Position numbers and translations under genes: made by a program. Positions 45,622-55,224 of a stretch of 64,000 nt of DNA are shown piece after piece (within the stretch, counting starts at the first letter, position 1; every line of letters begins with the position of its first letter). Below the pieces are notes generated by a model that was not told the origin of the DNA, did not search any database, and saw only the letters and a program-made list of their open reading frames with translations. The DNA is from Oscillospiraceae bacterium (GTDB lineage: Bacteria; Bacillota; Clostridia; Oscillospirales; Oscillospiraceae), in contig CADCKQ010000008.1 in assembly GCA_902802045.1 (NCBI GenBank), positions 1-64,000 on the forward strand, written 5' to 3'.

Positions 45622-45936
45622 ATGGACAATGTTGAGCTTGCGCTTCTCTTTGATTTCTATGGGGATCTTCTTCCGGAAAAACAGAGAGAGTGCTGTGATC
45701 TTAAATACAATGAGGATCTTTCGCTGGCGGAGATCGCCGAACACTGCGGTATATCGCGTCAGGGCGTATGGGACAACATCAGACATGCCGAGAACACGCT
45801 GACGGAGACCGAACGGAAGCTGGGGATCGTGGAAAATTTCCTCGCGATCAGAGAAGAGCTTTCAAGGCTCGAGAAGCTCACAGAAGGTGAAGCGAAGGAT
45901 GCAGTCAAAAGAATAAGGATGAGGCTCGAGAAATAA
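45622..45936 (+). CDS. ylxM: YlxM/p13-like putative DNA-binding protein (UPF0122)
   Basis: A 104-residue helix-turn-helix protein: LLPEKQRECCDLKYNEDLSLAEIAEHCGISRQGVWDNIRHAE is the sigma-4-like HTH typical of YlxM, which precedes ffh in most Bacillota and stimulates the SRP GTPase in some species. Its stop shares a base with the ffh start (overlap of 1). Confidence 0.95.
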   Translation: MDNVELALLFDFYGDLLPEKQRECCDLKYNEDLSLAEIAEHCGISRQGVWDNIRHAENTLTETERKLGIVENFLAIREELSRLEKLTEGEAKDAVKRIRMRLEK

Positions 45937-47318
45937 TGGCATTCGAAGGACTTTCCGAAAAACTCAATAACGTATTCAAACGACTCCGCGGCAAGGGCAG
46001 ACTTACCGAAGCTGATATAAGAGAAGCCATGAAAGAAGTGCGTATGGCACTTCTTGAAGCCGACGTCAACTACAAGGTGGTCAAAGAGTTTACAAACAAA
46101 GTAACCGAAAAAGCCATCGGCGCGGATGTGCTTGAATCGCTGTCTCCCGCTCAGACTGTAGTAAAGATAGTAAACGAAGAGCTCACCGCCATGATGGGCG
46201 GAGACACAAAGAAGCTCGATTTGTCAAATCCTCCGGCTGTTATCATGCTGGTAGGGCTTCAGGGCGCGGGTAAGACGACAAACGGCGCGAAGCTTGCAGG
46301 ACTGCTAAAGAAGCAGAACGGTAAGCGCCCCCTGCTTGCCGCATGTGACATATACAGGCCTGCTGCAATAGAGCAGCTTGAGACTGTCGGAAGGCAACTG
46401 GATATTCCCGTGTTCCAGATGGGAAAGGAAAACCCCGTCAATATAGCAAAAGCAGCTCTGTCTCATGCAAAAAAACATGGCAATGATGTCGTTTTGCTTG
46501 ATACGGCCGGGCGTCTCCACATAGACGAAGAACTCATGAACGAGCTCAAGGATATAAAGGCAGCAGTATCTCCCAACGAGATAATACTTACTGTCGACGC
46601 AATGACAGGTCAGGACGCTGTCAGAGCCGCTTCGGCATTTGACGATGCGTTGGGAATAACCGGAGTTCTCCTCACGAAGCTTGACGGTGACGCGAGAGGC
46701 GGAGCTGCACTTTCTATCAGGGCAGTTACTGGAAAGCCGATAAAGTATGTCGGTACGGGCGAAAAGCTCGACATGATCGAGCCTTTCCATCCGGACCGCA
46801 TGGCGGGCAGAATTCTCGGAATGGGGGACGTGCTCACCCTGATAGAGAAGGCTGAGCAGACAGTAAATGAGAAGAAGGCTTTGGAGGCTGCGGAAAAGCT
46901 CAGACAGAACAGGTTTACTCTCTCGGATTATCTGGATCAGATGGAACAGCTGAAGAATATGGGCGATCTCGGAGACTTGGCCGCGATGATCCCGGGTATG
47001 GACGCAAAGGCCTTGAAAGGCGCCAAGATCGACGACAAGACCATGGCACGCCAGGAGGCGGTCATTAGATCAATGACTCCGAAGGAGAGAGACAATCCGC
47101 AGATTATCAATGCAAGCCGCAAAAAAAGGATCGCTGCAGGATCGGGCACGTCTGTGGTGGATGTAAACAGAGTGTTGAAGCAGCATGAGGCTATGCAGCA
47201 GATGATGAAGCAGCTTTCCGGAAAGAAAATGAGAAAGCTTCAGAAAAAGTTCGGTTCCATGGGCGGCATGTCCAAGATGCCCGGGATGGGAGGTTTCCCG
47301 GGAGGATTCGGATTTTAA
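45936..47318 (+). CDS. ffh: signal recognition particle protein Ffh
   Basis: A 460-residue GTPase with N domain, G domain (GLQGAGKTTNGAKLAG, DTAGRLHID, TKLDGDARGGAAL) and a methionine-rich M domain ending GGMSKMPGMGGFPGG. It binds SRP RNA and signal sequences for cotranslational membrane targeting. Complete and standard. Confidence 0.98.
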   Translation: MAFEGLSEKLNNVFKRLRGKGRLTEADIREAMKEVRMALLEADVNYKVVKEFTNKVTEKAIGADVLESLSPAQTVVKIVNEELTAMMGGDTKKLDLSNPPAVIMLVGLQGAGKTTNGAKLAGLLKKQNGKRPLLAACDIYRPAAIEQLETVGRQLDIPVFQMGKENPVNIAKAALSHAKKHGNDVVLLDTAGRLHIDEELMNELKDIKAAVSPNEIILTVDAMTGQDAVRAASAFDDALGITGVLLTKLDGDARGGAALSIRAVTGKPIKYVGTGEKLDMIEPFHPDRMAGRILGMGDVLTLIEKAEQTVNEKKALEAAEKLRQNRFTLSDYLDQMEQLKNMGDLGDLAAMIPGMDAKALKGAKIDDKTMARQEAVIRSMTPKERDNPQIINASRKKRIAAGSGTSVVDVNRVLKQHEAMQQMMKQLSGKKMRKLQKKFGSMGGMSKMPGMGGFPGGFGF

Positions 47319-47384
47319 TAAGCGCCGCAGCGAGTTCGGCGCAAAGTATTTCAATGGTTTATTCTTAACAGGAGGTAAAGATAA

Positions 47385-47621
47385 ATGGTTAAAATCAGAC
47401 TTCGCAGAATGGGTGCAAAGAAGGCACCTTATTACCGTGTCGTGGTTGCAGATTCCCGCAGCCCGAGAGACGGAAAATTCATCGAAGAGATCGGAACCTA
47501 TGATCCCGCAGCTGAGGGCAGCAAGCTCACAGTCGATATGGATCGTGTAAAGTACTGGATCTCAAACGGTGCGCAGCCCACCGATACAGTCCGCGGCCTT
47601 CTCAAGAAAATCGAGGACTGA
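47385..47621 (+). CDS. rpsP: ribosomal protein bS16
   Basis: A 78-residue protein ([37 protein letters not shown]). A strong AGGAGG precedes it. In the common Bacillota order, rpsP follows ffh and precedes khpA. Confidence 0.98.
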   Translation: MVKIRLRRMGAKKAPYYRVVVADSRSPRDGKFIEEIGTYDPAAEGSKLTVDMDRVKYWISNGAQPTDTVRGLLKKIED

Positions 47622-47637
47622 TGAGGAGCTTTCCCCA

Positions 47638-47868
47638 ATGAAAGACTTACTGACCTACATCGTACAGAGCCTTGTCGATAACCCCGATAAGGTTTCTGTG
47701 ACCGAGCGCGCTTCCGGAGGAGAGACCGTATTTGAAGTACGTGTTGCCGACGGAGATATGGGCAAGGTCATCGGGCGTCAGGGGAGGATTGTAAAGCAGA
47801 TCCGCATCCTCATGAAAGCCGTTGCTGCAAGGAAAGGGAAAAAGGTTTCAGTCGAGATCCTCGACTGA
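47638..47868 (+). CDS. khpA: KH-domain RNA-binding protein KhpA
   Basis: A 76-residue KH protein: MKDLLTYIVQSLVDNPDKV, then the GxxG-type loop GKVIGRQGRIVKQIR. KhpA works with KhpB/Jag (encoded here at 59497) in RNA binding and control of cell elongation. ATG 47638 fits the family start; longer frames are not typical. Confidence 0.94.
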   Translation: MKDLLTYIVQSLVDNPDKVSVTERASGGETVFEVRVADGDMGKVIGRQGRIVKQIRILMKAVAARKGKKVSVEILD

Positions 47869-47888
47869 AACCGCAGTTTCCTTTGCAG

Positions 47889-49187
47889 ATGAAGATCGAC
47901 ATTCTTACACTTTTTCCGGATACGGTCGGCGCTGTTCTTCACGAGTCGATACTTGGAAGAGCCGCTGCCAAAGGAATAATTGAAATAAATACCGTTCAGA
48001 TCCGCGACTTTACGGAGAACAGACAGAACCAGGTGGACGATTACCCTTACGGGGGAGGCTTCGGCTGCATAATGATGGCGCAGCCTCTTAAATCCTGCCT
48101 GGATTTTGTCGTTTCCGGAAATGAACAGAGGCAGATATCCCGGGAGAGAACAAGGGTTATTTACATGTCTCCCCAGGGAAAGACCTTTGACCAGGAGACT
48201 GCTAAGAGACTAAAATCGGATTATGACTGCCTTGTCCTTGTATGCGGGCACTATGAGGGAGTCGACGAACGCTTTATAGAAAGCTGTGTCGATGAGGAGA
48301 TCTCACTCGGGAATTTTGTGCTGACAGGCGGAGAGATAGCTGCAATGGCCGTTGCAGACTCGGTATGCAGACTTGTGCCCGGAGTCCTCTCTGATGAGCA
48401 ATGCTATACGGGGGAGAGCCATTGGGACGGGCTTTTGGAATATCCGCAATACACCAGACCGGAAATATGGGAAAACAGAAAAGTTCCTGATGTACTTCTG
48501 GGAGGAGATCATGAGAAAGTCAGGATCTGGAGAAGAAAAAAACAGCTGGAACGCACAAAGAACAAAAGACCCGACATGTGGGAAAGGTTCAGTCCGGAAT
48601 CTCGGGAGGATAGAGAACTCATGATACAGATTGAAAAAGAATCCGAAGCTTTTCATTTGAATCAGCCCCTGGCGTTCCGGGAGATGACAGAAAATGATCT
48701 GGATGAGGTGCTTAGAATCACTTCAGAGGCGAGAGCGCTGATTAAAGGAAAAGGCTTTGACCAGTGGCAGGGAGAATACCCGTCAGAAACTCTTTTCAAA
48801 CAAGATATTGAAAAGAATATCGGATATGTCGTTACGCATGGTGATGAGGTTTGTGCTTATTTCGTAATAACGGACACGCCCGAAGAGGATTACGAAAGCA
48901 TCACAGACGGCAAATGGAGCAGTGACCTTCCGTACTGTACCATACACAGAGCTGCGGTAGCGGAAAAATACCACGGAAACGGCGTTTTTGCCTTTATACT
49001 CGACACCTGTGAAAAGATGGCAAAGGAAAAGGGAATCAGATATCTGAGGGCAGATACCCACGGAAAGAACAAAGCCGTTCAGCACGTTTTGAAGGAGAAG
49101 GGTTTCCGATACAGAGGCAATGTCACCGTACTATGCGAGCCCGGGCATGAAACTGCCAGGCAGGCTTTCGAGAAGAGAATAAAATGA
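47889..49187 (+). CDS. trmD: tRNA (guanine37-N1)-methyltransferase fused to a GNAT acetyltransferase domain
   Basis: The first ~245 of 432 residues are a normal TrmD: MKIDILTLFPDTVGAVLHESILGRA, DDYPYGGGFGCIMMAQP, VLVCGHYEGVDERF, SLGNFVLTGGEIAAMA, LLGGDHEKVRIWRRK. The frame then continues without a stop through a linker into a GNAT domain from residue ~261 (LAFREMTENDLDEVLRI) with the acetyl-CoA loop region AVAEKYHGNGVFAFILD and RYLRADTHGKNKAVQHVLKEKGFRY. TrmD makes m1G37, preventing frameshifts. The GNAT acceptor is unknown. rimM, usually before trmD, has moved behind rsmA; rplS is absent. TTG 47883 is an alternative start. Confidence 0.92.
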   Translation: MKIDILTLFPDTVGAVLHESILGRAAAKGIIEINTVQIRDFTENRQNQVDDYPYGGGFGCIMMAQPLKSCLDFVVSGNEQRQISRERTRVIYMSPQGKTFDQETAKRLKSDYDCLVLVCGHYEGVDERFIESCVDEEISLGNFVLTGGEIAAMAVADSVCRLVPGVLSDEQCYTGESHWDGLLEYPQYTRPEIWENRKVPDVLLGGDHEKVRIWRRKKQLERTKNKRPDMWERFSPESREDRELMIQIEKESEAFHLNQPLAFREMTENDLDEVLRITSEARALIKGKGFDQWQGEYPSETLFKQDIEKNIGYVVTHGDEVCAYFVITDTPEEDYESITDGKWSSDLPYCTIHRAAVAEKYHGNGVFAFILDTCEKMAKEKGIRYLRADTHGKNKAVQHVLKEKGFRYRGNVTVLCEPGHETARQAFEKRIK

Positions 49188-50029
49188 ATCTGACGGATCC
49201 CGAAGTAATAAGATATCTGCTTTTTAAACACAAGTTCAATCTCTCAAGATCCATGGGTCAGAATTTCCTCGTTGCAGATGAGATTCCGGGGAAGATAGCT
49301 GACAGTGCTCACCTGGACAGTGAAAGCGGTGTTCTGGAAATAGGCCCCGGAATAGGATGCCTCACGAGGGAACTTTCCAGGAGGGCAGGAAAGACAGTCG
49401 CGATTGAACTCGACAGCGGTCTTAAATGCATTCTATCCGAAACATTGGAAGACTGTGAAAATGCAGAGGTCATGTTTACGGATATAATGAAAACGGATCT
49501 CAATGCTCTGATATCTGAAAGATTTGACGGGTTAAGGCCGTGTGTGTGCGCAAATCTTCCGTATAATATAACCACTCCGGTTATTACAAAGCTCCTGGAA
49601 GCAGATCTTTTTGATACAGTAACCGTAATGATTCAGAAAGAAGTGGCCGAGCGTATCTGTGCAAAAGCAGGGACTCCGGAATATGGAGCATTTACTCTTT
49701 TCATCCAGTGGCACTGTACAGTCGAGAAGCTATTTGATGTCGGCCCGGAATGCTTCATGCCCAGACCTAAGGTCACATCCTCCGTTATTCGGCTTAAAAA
49801 GAGACAGGAGAGACCATGTACCGTAAATGACGAAGCAAAATTGTTCAAGATTATAAGGGCTTCGTTCAATATGAGAAGAAAGACTCTCGTAAACGGGCTG
49901 AAGAGCATCTATCCAGGGAGGAGCAAAGAAGAACTCGCACAGGTCCTATCCTTATGCGGGCTCGATGAAAATATCAGAGGCGAAACACTCACAATTGAGG
50001 AGTTTGCTGCTGTTTCGGACAGGTTGTAA
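49184..50029 (+). CDS. rsmA: 16S rRNA dimethyladenosine transferase
   Basis: A 281-residue KsgA family enzyme: HKFNLSRSMGQNFLVADEI, SAM motif VLEIGPGIGCLTRELS, NLPYNITTPVI and the C-terminal FNMRRKTLVNGLK. It dimethylates two adenines in helix 45 of 16S rRNA. ATGA overlap with trmD. Its presence inside the trmD operon is not the common order. Confidence 0.96.
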   Translation: MNLTDPEVIRYLLFKHKFNLSRSMGQNFLVADEIPGKIADSAHLDSESGVLEIGPGIGCLTRELSRRAGKTVAIELDSGLKCILSETLEDCENAEVMFTDIMKTDLNALISERFDGLRPCVCANLPYNITTPVITKLLEADLFDTVTVMIQKEVAERICAKAGTPEYGAFTLFIQWHCTVEKLFDVGPECFMPRPKVTSSVIRLKKRQERPCTVNDEAKLFKIIRASFNMRRKTLVNGLKSIYPGRSKEELAQVLSLCGLDENIRGETLTIEEFAAVSDRL

Positions 50030-50032
50030 TAT

Positions 50033-50515
50033 ATGAGTGAATTTGTTTCAGCCGGAAGGATCACAAATACTCACGGCGTAAAAGGAGAACTCAAGGCCGA
50101 AGTCTGGCTCGACTCGGTCGCTTTCCTCAAAACATTCAAGAGACTGTATATAAACGGTAAAGAATATGCTTTCGAGGTAACTGGAACTCAAAAAAAATAC
50201 GCGCTGATGAGAGTTGAAGGTATAGAAGATCTGAATGCAGCCATGGCCTTTAAAAATGCGGAGATCAGCGTGAAAAAATCAGATGCTGTACTCCCTGAAG
50301 GAACGTTTTTTATAGACGATATTTTGGGAGCCGAAGCGATCGATCAGAACGGCGTCAGGATCGGTGTTCTTAAACAGGTTCTTGAATATCCGTCCGGGAA
50401 TATCTATGAGATACATGGAGATATAGAACATCTTATACCGGACAACCCGGAGTTTATCGTCGAAAAAGATGTAAAAAACAAAAGGATCAGGGTAAACCTG
50501 ATCCCGGGCATGTAA
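50033..50515 (+). CDS. rimM: ribosome maturation factor RimM
   Basis: A 160-residue protein with the RimM N-terminal GRITNTHGVKGELKAEVWLDS and the PRC-barrel part VLPEGTFFIDDILGAEAIDQNGVRIGVLKQV. RimM helps 30S head assembly around S19. It starts 3 bases after rsmA. Last gene of the operon. Confidence 0.95.
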   Translation: MSEFVSAGRITNTHGVKGELKAEVWLDSVAFLKTFKRLYINGKEYAFEVTGTQKKYALMRVEGIEDLNAAMAFKNAEISVKKSDAVLPEGTFFIDDILGAEAIDQNGVRIGVLKQVLEYPSGNIYEIHGDIEHLIPDNPEFIVEKDVKNKRIRVNLIPGM

Positions 50516-50539
50516 AAATCCCGCATTTGCGGGATTTTT
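50514..50539. terminator. bidirectional terminator between rimM and the polysaccharide cluster
   Basis: AAAAATCCCGCA and TGCGGGATTTTT form a 12-base perfect stem with a two-base loop, T-rich on either strand. It overlaps the rimM stop codon. Confidence 0.9.
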
Positions 50540-50543
50540 GCCT

Positions 50544-51143
50544 TTACAGAGGTATATTGCATTTTTCCCCGTCTTTTTTTATTATCCTCGCCGGATTTCC
50601 GACGACAATGCAGTTATCTGGAACTGATTTGTATAAAACAGTCCCGGCTCCGATCGTAACATTGTTTCCCACTGTAATAGGCCCGAATACGATTGATCCG
50701 GTAAATATCCTTACATTGTCGCCGATGATCGGGTCCGTCCTCCCAGTCTCATCAGATGGACCTTCTCCAATTGTGACAAGATGTCCGACAGTCAGATTTT
50801 TGCCTGCTCTTTCGGGATAAACGACACAGCCCGTGTTGTGAAAAACAAGAAGGCCGCTTCCAATATTGTCTCCGAATTCTATGGAATCAAGAGGCCTGTA
50901 GAAAATATGGTTGAGCCTTGGAAATACCCTGACATTCCGAAGCCTCATATAGAAGACGGAGCGGAAAGGCTTGTTGTATATCATTAGATAATTAAGGAGT
51001 TTAAATCCAGGGTATGAATACGGGGTCATATATGCAGATCTTTTCATATCTTCATCCAAAAAAGACTTGGCTGGTCCAAATCTGTATAAAAGCCAGGACA
51101 GCAGGCTTCTGCCATAGAAAAGAATTTCAACAAATTTATGCAT
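50544..51143 (-). CDS. hexapeptide-repeat acetyltransferase (serine acetyltransferase-like)
   Basis: A 199-residue protein whose second half is a left-handed beta-helix: NIGSGLLVFHNTGCVVYPE, then GHLVTIGEG, DNVRIFTGSIVFGPITVGNNVTIGAGTVLYKSVPDN. This is the CysE/WcaB-type fold used in polysaccharide clusters to acetylate sugars or nucleotide sugars. A role in cysteine synthesis is unlikely from context, since the gene is last in a surface-polysaccharide operon and overlaps the glycosyltransferase gene by 8 bases. Confidence 0.85.
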   Translation of the reverse strand: MHKFVEILFYGRSLLSWLLYRFGPAKSFLDEDMKRSAYMTPYSYPGFKLLNYLMIYNKPFRSVFYMRLRNVRVFPRLNHIFYRPLDSIEFGDNIGSGLLVFHNTGCVVYPERAGKNLTVGHLVTIGEGPSDETGRTDPIIGDNVRIFTGSIVFGPITVGNNVTIGAGTVLYKSVPDNCIVVGNPARIIKKDGEKCNIPL

Positions 51144-51888
51144 TCCGGTGCCCCCGCAATCTTTCTTTGAACATGATAAAATCTATGTTATTGAACGGCA
51201 ACAGCCATCTTCCCGGTATTTTCGTTTTTCCCCAGGCGCAGCCCGTTGTTATGTAATCGAAATCTGACGAATAAGCTATGCAAAGCCTGTAAAAACACTT
51301 GTAAAAGCTCCTGTCGGGATGCCCGACGGAAAGGTGTACAAGAGGGATACTGCATACGTATACTTTTCTGCCGTTTTTTATATTTCTGAGGCATTGCTCG
51401 GCAGCATACAGATGCCAGCCGTTACAGAGAGATTCATCAAATGGATTGTCTTTAAAATGAATGCTCTCTCCTCCGAAAAAGCACTCATCAAGAGTCTGGA
51501 CTTCCACCAGCCCGTCAAAGCCTGTGCCCGGATTGTACAGAGTTTCTGCGCTCTGCCCGTGGAGTATACTGCTGAATGTATGAGGCTGCCCCGGAACTTT
51601 TCCCGCTACTCCCAATATGCTGCCGGGTTCTGAATTCTTCATTGCATCAAGAAAATCTCTGAGCATGCTGCAGCCGGGAAGCAGAATATCCTGATGGGCG
51701 AAAACCACATATTCGGTCTTGACATCTTTAATCGCATAATTCAATGCAGACGAACAAGAAGGAAACTGTTTCGCAGTATTATCTATGCCTCTAACTGCAA
51801 AGGGAATGTCCTGTGCATATAGCGTCTCCAGAAAAGCGTCATATTTGATCTTGTCATTGTAGCAGGTGATGACAGTTATTTCTTCCAT
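51136..51888 (-). CDS. family-2-like glycosyltransferase
   Basis: A 250-residue protein: MEEITVITCYNDKIKYDAFLETLYAQD opens a GT-A-type fold and YVVFAHQDILLPG supplies a DxD-like element (HQD). The middle region EVQTLDECFFGG and a WHLYAAEQCLR helix match small GT2-like proteins of capsule clusters. It has no membrane span. Sugar specificity unknown. It overlaps the flippase gene by 13 bases. Confidence 0.75.
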   Translation of the reverse strand: MEEITVITCYNDKIKYDAFLETLYAQDIPFAVRGIDNTAKQFPSCSSALNYAIKDVKTEYVVFAHQDILLPGCSMLRDFLDAMKNSEPGSILGVAGKVPGQPHTFSSILHGQSAETLYNPGTGFDGLVEVQTLDECFFGGESIHFKDNPFDESLCNGWHLYAAEQCLRNIKNGRKVYVCSIPLVHLSVGHPDRSFYKCFYRLCIAYSSDFDYITTGCAWGKTKIPGRWLLPFNNIDFIMFKERLRGHRNA

Positions 51889-53321
51889 ATCTTTTTTATG
51901 ACAGCTCCGGCATTTTCAATTAGAAATTCGTCTTTTATGATGAGAAGATAGATCAGGTATACACCCATACCCGTAAATACGGTTATAAGAAGCCAAAACA
52001 GATCGGGTTCTGCAAATTGCTTCACTAACAAAAGAACGGCTGACATTATCAGGGAAGCGAGAAGATATCTCGGAGCACCGTTAAATATCAGACCCGTTTG
52101 CATCTGATCTGTTTTGCGCACGAATCCAATCTGATAAGCAGTAACAGCAGTTTCAGCTGCAATGGTTCCGAGTGCAGCTCCTATAGAAAACAGACGGGGA
52201 ATCAGAAGCAGGTTTACGGCCAGATTGACAGTTGCCCCCATGGTAACAGAAAACGTATAAGGCTTTTGCTGTCTGGTAGGGACGAGATACTGCATGCCTA
52301 TAACGGAGCTCAGCCCGATCAGCACTATGATAAAACTCAGAAGAGGCATTACTGTCTCAACTTTTTCATATCCGGGTCCGAAAAAGACCGGAACAAATAT
52401 ATCGGATACGCAAAATATGCCCGCTATCATAGGAAGACCCAGACACCAGATAAATCTGAAAGATTTACCAAGATAATAATCCATATTTTTTTTATCGTTT
52501 TCCTGAAACAGCAGAGATATTCTGGGTATTATCACGGTTCCCATCGCTGTCACTACGGTAAGGGCTATGCGAACGATCTTTTCGGCTTCTTCATAATATC
52601 CGTTTTCTGCAGAACCTGTTGAAAACCACCCTATCATAGATTTGTCGAGAACGGTATATATGTTTATGGCAATCGTGGGAATAAAAAGAGCGATTATGCT
52701 CTTCATATGTCTGAAGGGGTGTATCTCGGTACGCCTTACCGCTTTGCCTTTGAGACATATCCACAGTATGGCGCCTGTAGCGGCATTGCCAAAGACAGTA
52801 AGCGACGCGTATATCCAGACATCATTGGAGCTCTTGACCAGCAGAAACAGCAAAAGCACATTCATCAGCCTTATGAAGAAACTTGCCAGGACGGTATAGG
52901 AAAACTCCTCAATACCCTGATAGTACCAGGATATATCGAAGATCACATAGAGGATATTTACTGCATAGATCCAATAGAGCACACGGCCCCGACTCACTGT
53001 CAGCAGAACAAAGACAACATAGAAAACGAGCATAATGACCGAGGTCAGCGATCTGATTGAGATCATTTCCCACAGTATATTGCTCCTTTTCTGCAGGTCG
53101 TTCTGGCAGGAACCGACCTCCCGCACTCCGTACAATGAAGTACCGAGACCGGCGAACAGCACAAAATACGAGACCATAGAGGACACATAACTGTTTATCC
53201 CTATTCCTTCTGCAGTAAGCACCCTGGCAGCATAGGGGGCAGTAACTACAGGCACCAAGATGCTGAAGATCTGATAGGCCAGATTCAATATATAGTTTTT
53301 CCTTACGCTTTTACCGTTCAA
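51876..53321 (-). CDS. oligosaccharide flippase, Wzx type
   Basis: A 481-residue protein with about 12-14 spans. It starts MNGKSVRKNYILNLAYQIFSILVPVVTAPYAARVLTAEGIGINSY, the PST-family opening, and contains YWIYAVNILYVIFDISWYYQGIEEF. Such flippases move undecaprenyl-linked repeat units across the membrane. No Wzy polymerase is visible within this cluster. Confidence 0.9.
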   Translation of the reverse strand: MNGKSVRKNYILNLAYQIFSILVPVVTAPYAARVLTAEGIGINSYVSSMVSYFVLFAGLGTSLYGVREVGSCQNDLQKRSNILWEMISIRSLTSVIMLVFYVVFVLLTVSRGRVLYWIYAVNILYVIFDISWYYQGIEEFSYTVLASFFIRLMNVLLLFLLVKSSNDVWIYASLTVFGNAATGAILWICLKGKAVRRTEIHPFRHMKSIIALFIPTIAINIYTVLDKSMIGWFSTGSAENGYYEEAEKIVRIALTVVTAMGTVIIPRISLLFQENDKKNMDYYLGKSFRFIWCLGLPMIAGIFCVSDIFVPVFFGPGYEKVETVMPLLSFIIVLIGLSSVIGMQYLVPTRQQKPYTFSVTMGATVNLAVNLLLIPRLFSIGAALGTIAAETAVTAYQIGFVRKTDQMQTGLIFNGAPRYLLASLIMSAVLLLVKQFAEPDLFWLLITVFTGMGVYLIYLLIIKDEFLIENAGAVIKKIWKK

Positions 53322-53328
53322 GACAGCT

Positions 53329-54117
53329 CTATTTCCGTTTTTGAAATTCTCTGATATTTTTCAGCGCTGTCACATCAGTAGACAGCTTGTAGTGCCAATA
53401 ATTGCCCGTCACATAGTCGAGGTTTTCCGTAACAGGCATATGGCGTACTTTGAGCTTCTCCGTCATGACCCATATGTTCATGAGTATCTCTGAGAGATAG
53501 CCGTATATTCTGGCTTCGACGGGCGTATACGAAGACAGGTCAGTCATTTTTTCCACTTCACTCAAAATGTCGAAAAGAAAACTGCAATACCGTTCCAACA
53601 CAGGCTTTGAAGTTACGAACATGTTATAATAACTGCCGGTATTTCCCACTGTATAAAAATCATAAGCAGGAATGCATTCGGGATACTTTGAAAGAAGAAC
53701 ATTCCTCAGCTTTTCCATGTCCTCATATCTTCCGGGACCTATCCCGCAGAGAAAATCCAAAGTTGAGCACGGAAAATAAATTTTCTCCGGCAGAATGATA
53801 TCATATCGCTTAAGAATCCGGTCAATATCCGCTGAATTCAAATAGTATCTGGGATCCTTTGAAAAGCGGTTTGTTGAGAAGATCCTGCGGTAATGGCAAA
53901 GACCGGCATTATCGTAATCCAGGTAATTCTTCCAGAACCAGTACAGCGCCGTCAGCTCGCAATAGTTGGGATTTTTTTCGGAAATGTTGTCTCCGGTATT
54001 GTCCCGCAAAGCGCCCGGAACTTCAAAGTCTCCCTTGCCGACAATAATTGGTTTCAGACAATCGGCCTCCGGCAGGGGAACATTTTTATGTGTTACAACC
54101 AGAATAATATTCTTCAT
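53329..54117 (-). CDS. DUF4422 family glycosyltransferase-like protein
   Basis: A 262-residue protein with the family signs ISEKNPNYCELTALYWFWKN and GLCHYRRIFS, and a later DIILPEKIYF segment. DUF4422 proteins are frequent in capsule and exopolysaccharide clusters and include galactofuranose or galactose transferases. It lies between the flippase and a GT4 gene, overlapping the latter by 4 bases. Confidence 0.85.
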   Translation of the reverse strand: MKNIILVVTHKNVPLPEADCLKPIIVGKGDFEVPGALRDNTGDNISEKNPNYCELTALYWFWKNYLDYDNAGLCHYRRIFSTNRFSKDPRYYLNSADIDRILKRYDIILPEKIYFPCSTLDFLCGIGPGRYEDMEKLRNVLLSKYPECIPAYDFYTVGNTGSYYNMFVTSKPVLERYCSFLFDILSEVEKMTDLSSYTPVEARIYGYLSEILMNIWVMTEKLKVRHMPVTENLDYVTGNYWHYKLSTDVTALKNIREFQKRK

Positions 54118-55223
54118 GTCGTGTAGACCTCTGCCAAACGGAAGATAATGTTCCGCATATCAAAATCCCTGATATCAGCGTCGGTTTTCAGATAGTCCCC
54201 GCCGTAAAGAGCGGCATCTGCCCACTCGGAGGCGTTGTCGTCAACGTTCAGTGAGGTCACGTTATCCGATACGACAGCAGAGCGTGTAATATTTGAAGCA
54301 ATCACGCATCTCTTCCCGCCAGCCTGTGCTTCGATAAGAGTCACGGGAAGACCTTCAAATCTGGAAGGCAGAATAAAAACATCCATTGCAGCATACATCT
54401 CAGGCATATCGGAACGGTTTGACAAAACTATGAACCTTTCTGTGAACGATTCCAGAGTTTTAATTGTCTTTTCTTTCATAGACCCGTCTCCGACCAGAAG
54501 CAGGAAAGCCCCGGGATTTTGCTTCAGGGCAGCTTTAAAAATCTCACAGATAAAAGCATGGTTCTTCTGATCTTCAAAACGGCCTACATGTCCTATGACA
54601 AAGGCATCTTTGGGAATCTTCAGCCATTCTCTTATTTTGATGGGATCAAAGGTCTGGGAAAAACGGTTGATATCTACAGGGTTGTTTAAAACTAAGGTAT
54701 CGGAAACATCAAAGATCCTGTTGAGTTCACTGCGCATAGGTTCATGAAGGGCGATAAGCCTCATCCTGCAGGTTTCGATCAGTTTTGAAGCTGCTTCCTT
54801 CTCTAAACTGTCCGAAAAAAAGAATTCGGGTTCATTATGACAGGTATAGAAAAGTCTGATGCCTCTAAGTTCGTCTGCAATCGGAGCAAGGTATTTCAGC
54901 ATGTCCAGGTGTACATGAATCACATCCGGGGCAAAATCCCTGACTATGCCGAGAAGCCACGTGCTTGTAGCTTTATTTCTCTTTATTTTTCTAAATGTGC
55001 GTACAACAGGATTTAAAGTGTTTGCATGGTATACTTCCTCGTAAAAGCTTCGCAGAGGTATTCCTCTCTCGGCAAGCGCAATCTCGTTGCCATTGTCCTG
55101 TCTCCAATACTGCATGACAACACAGACTTCGTTTCCTCCTTCCTGAAGGCCGAGAGCGTAGTCTCTGACAACAGATTCGGCCCCGCCGGATCCAAGTGAA
55201 CTGATAAGTTGAATAATTCTCAT
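54114..55223 (-). CDS. glycosyltransferase family 4 (GT-B fold)
   Basis: A 369-residue enzyme. The N-terminal domain begins MRIIQLISSLGSGGAESVVRDYALGL; the C-terminal domain has IGHVGRFEDQKNH, LLLVGDGSMKEK and DVFILPSRFEGLPVTLIEAQAGG with the E-x7-E-type nucleotide-sugar site. Retaining transferase likely extending the lipid-linked repeat unit. The operon order is ATP-grasp, this gene, DUF4422, flippase, GT2, acetyltransferase. Confidence 0.92.
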   Translation of the reverse strand: MRIIQLISSLGSGGAESVVRDYALGLQEGGNEVCVVMQYWRQDNGNEIALAERGIPLRSFYEEVYHANTLNPVVRTFRKIKRNKATSTWLLGIVRDFAPDVIHVHLDMLKYLAPIADELRGIRLFYTCHNEPEFFFSDSLEKEAASKLIETCRMRLIALHEPMRSELNRIFDVSDTLVLNNPVDINRFSQTFDPIKIREWLKIPKDAFVIGHVGRFEDQKNHAFICEIFKAALKQNPGAFLLLVGDGSMKEKTIKTLESFTERFIVLSNRSDMPEMYAAMDVFILPSRFEGLPVTLIEAQAGGKRCVIASNITRSAVVSDNVTSLNVDDNASEWADAALYGGDYLKTDADIRDFDMRNIIFRLAEVYTT

Positions 55224-55224
55224 T

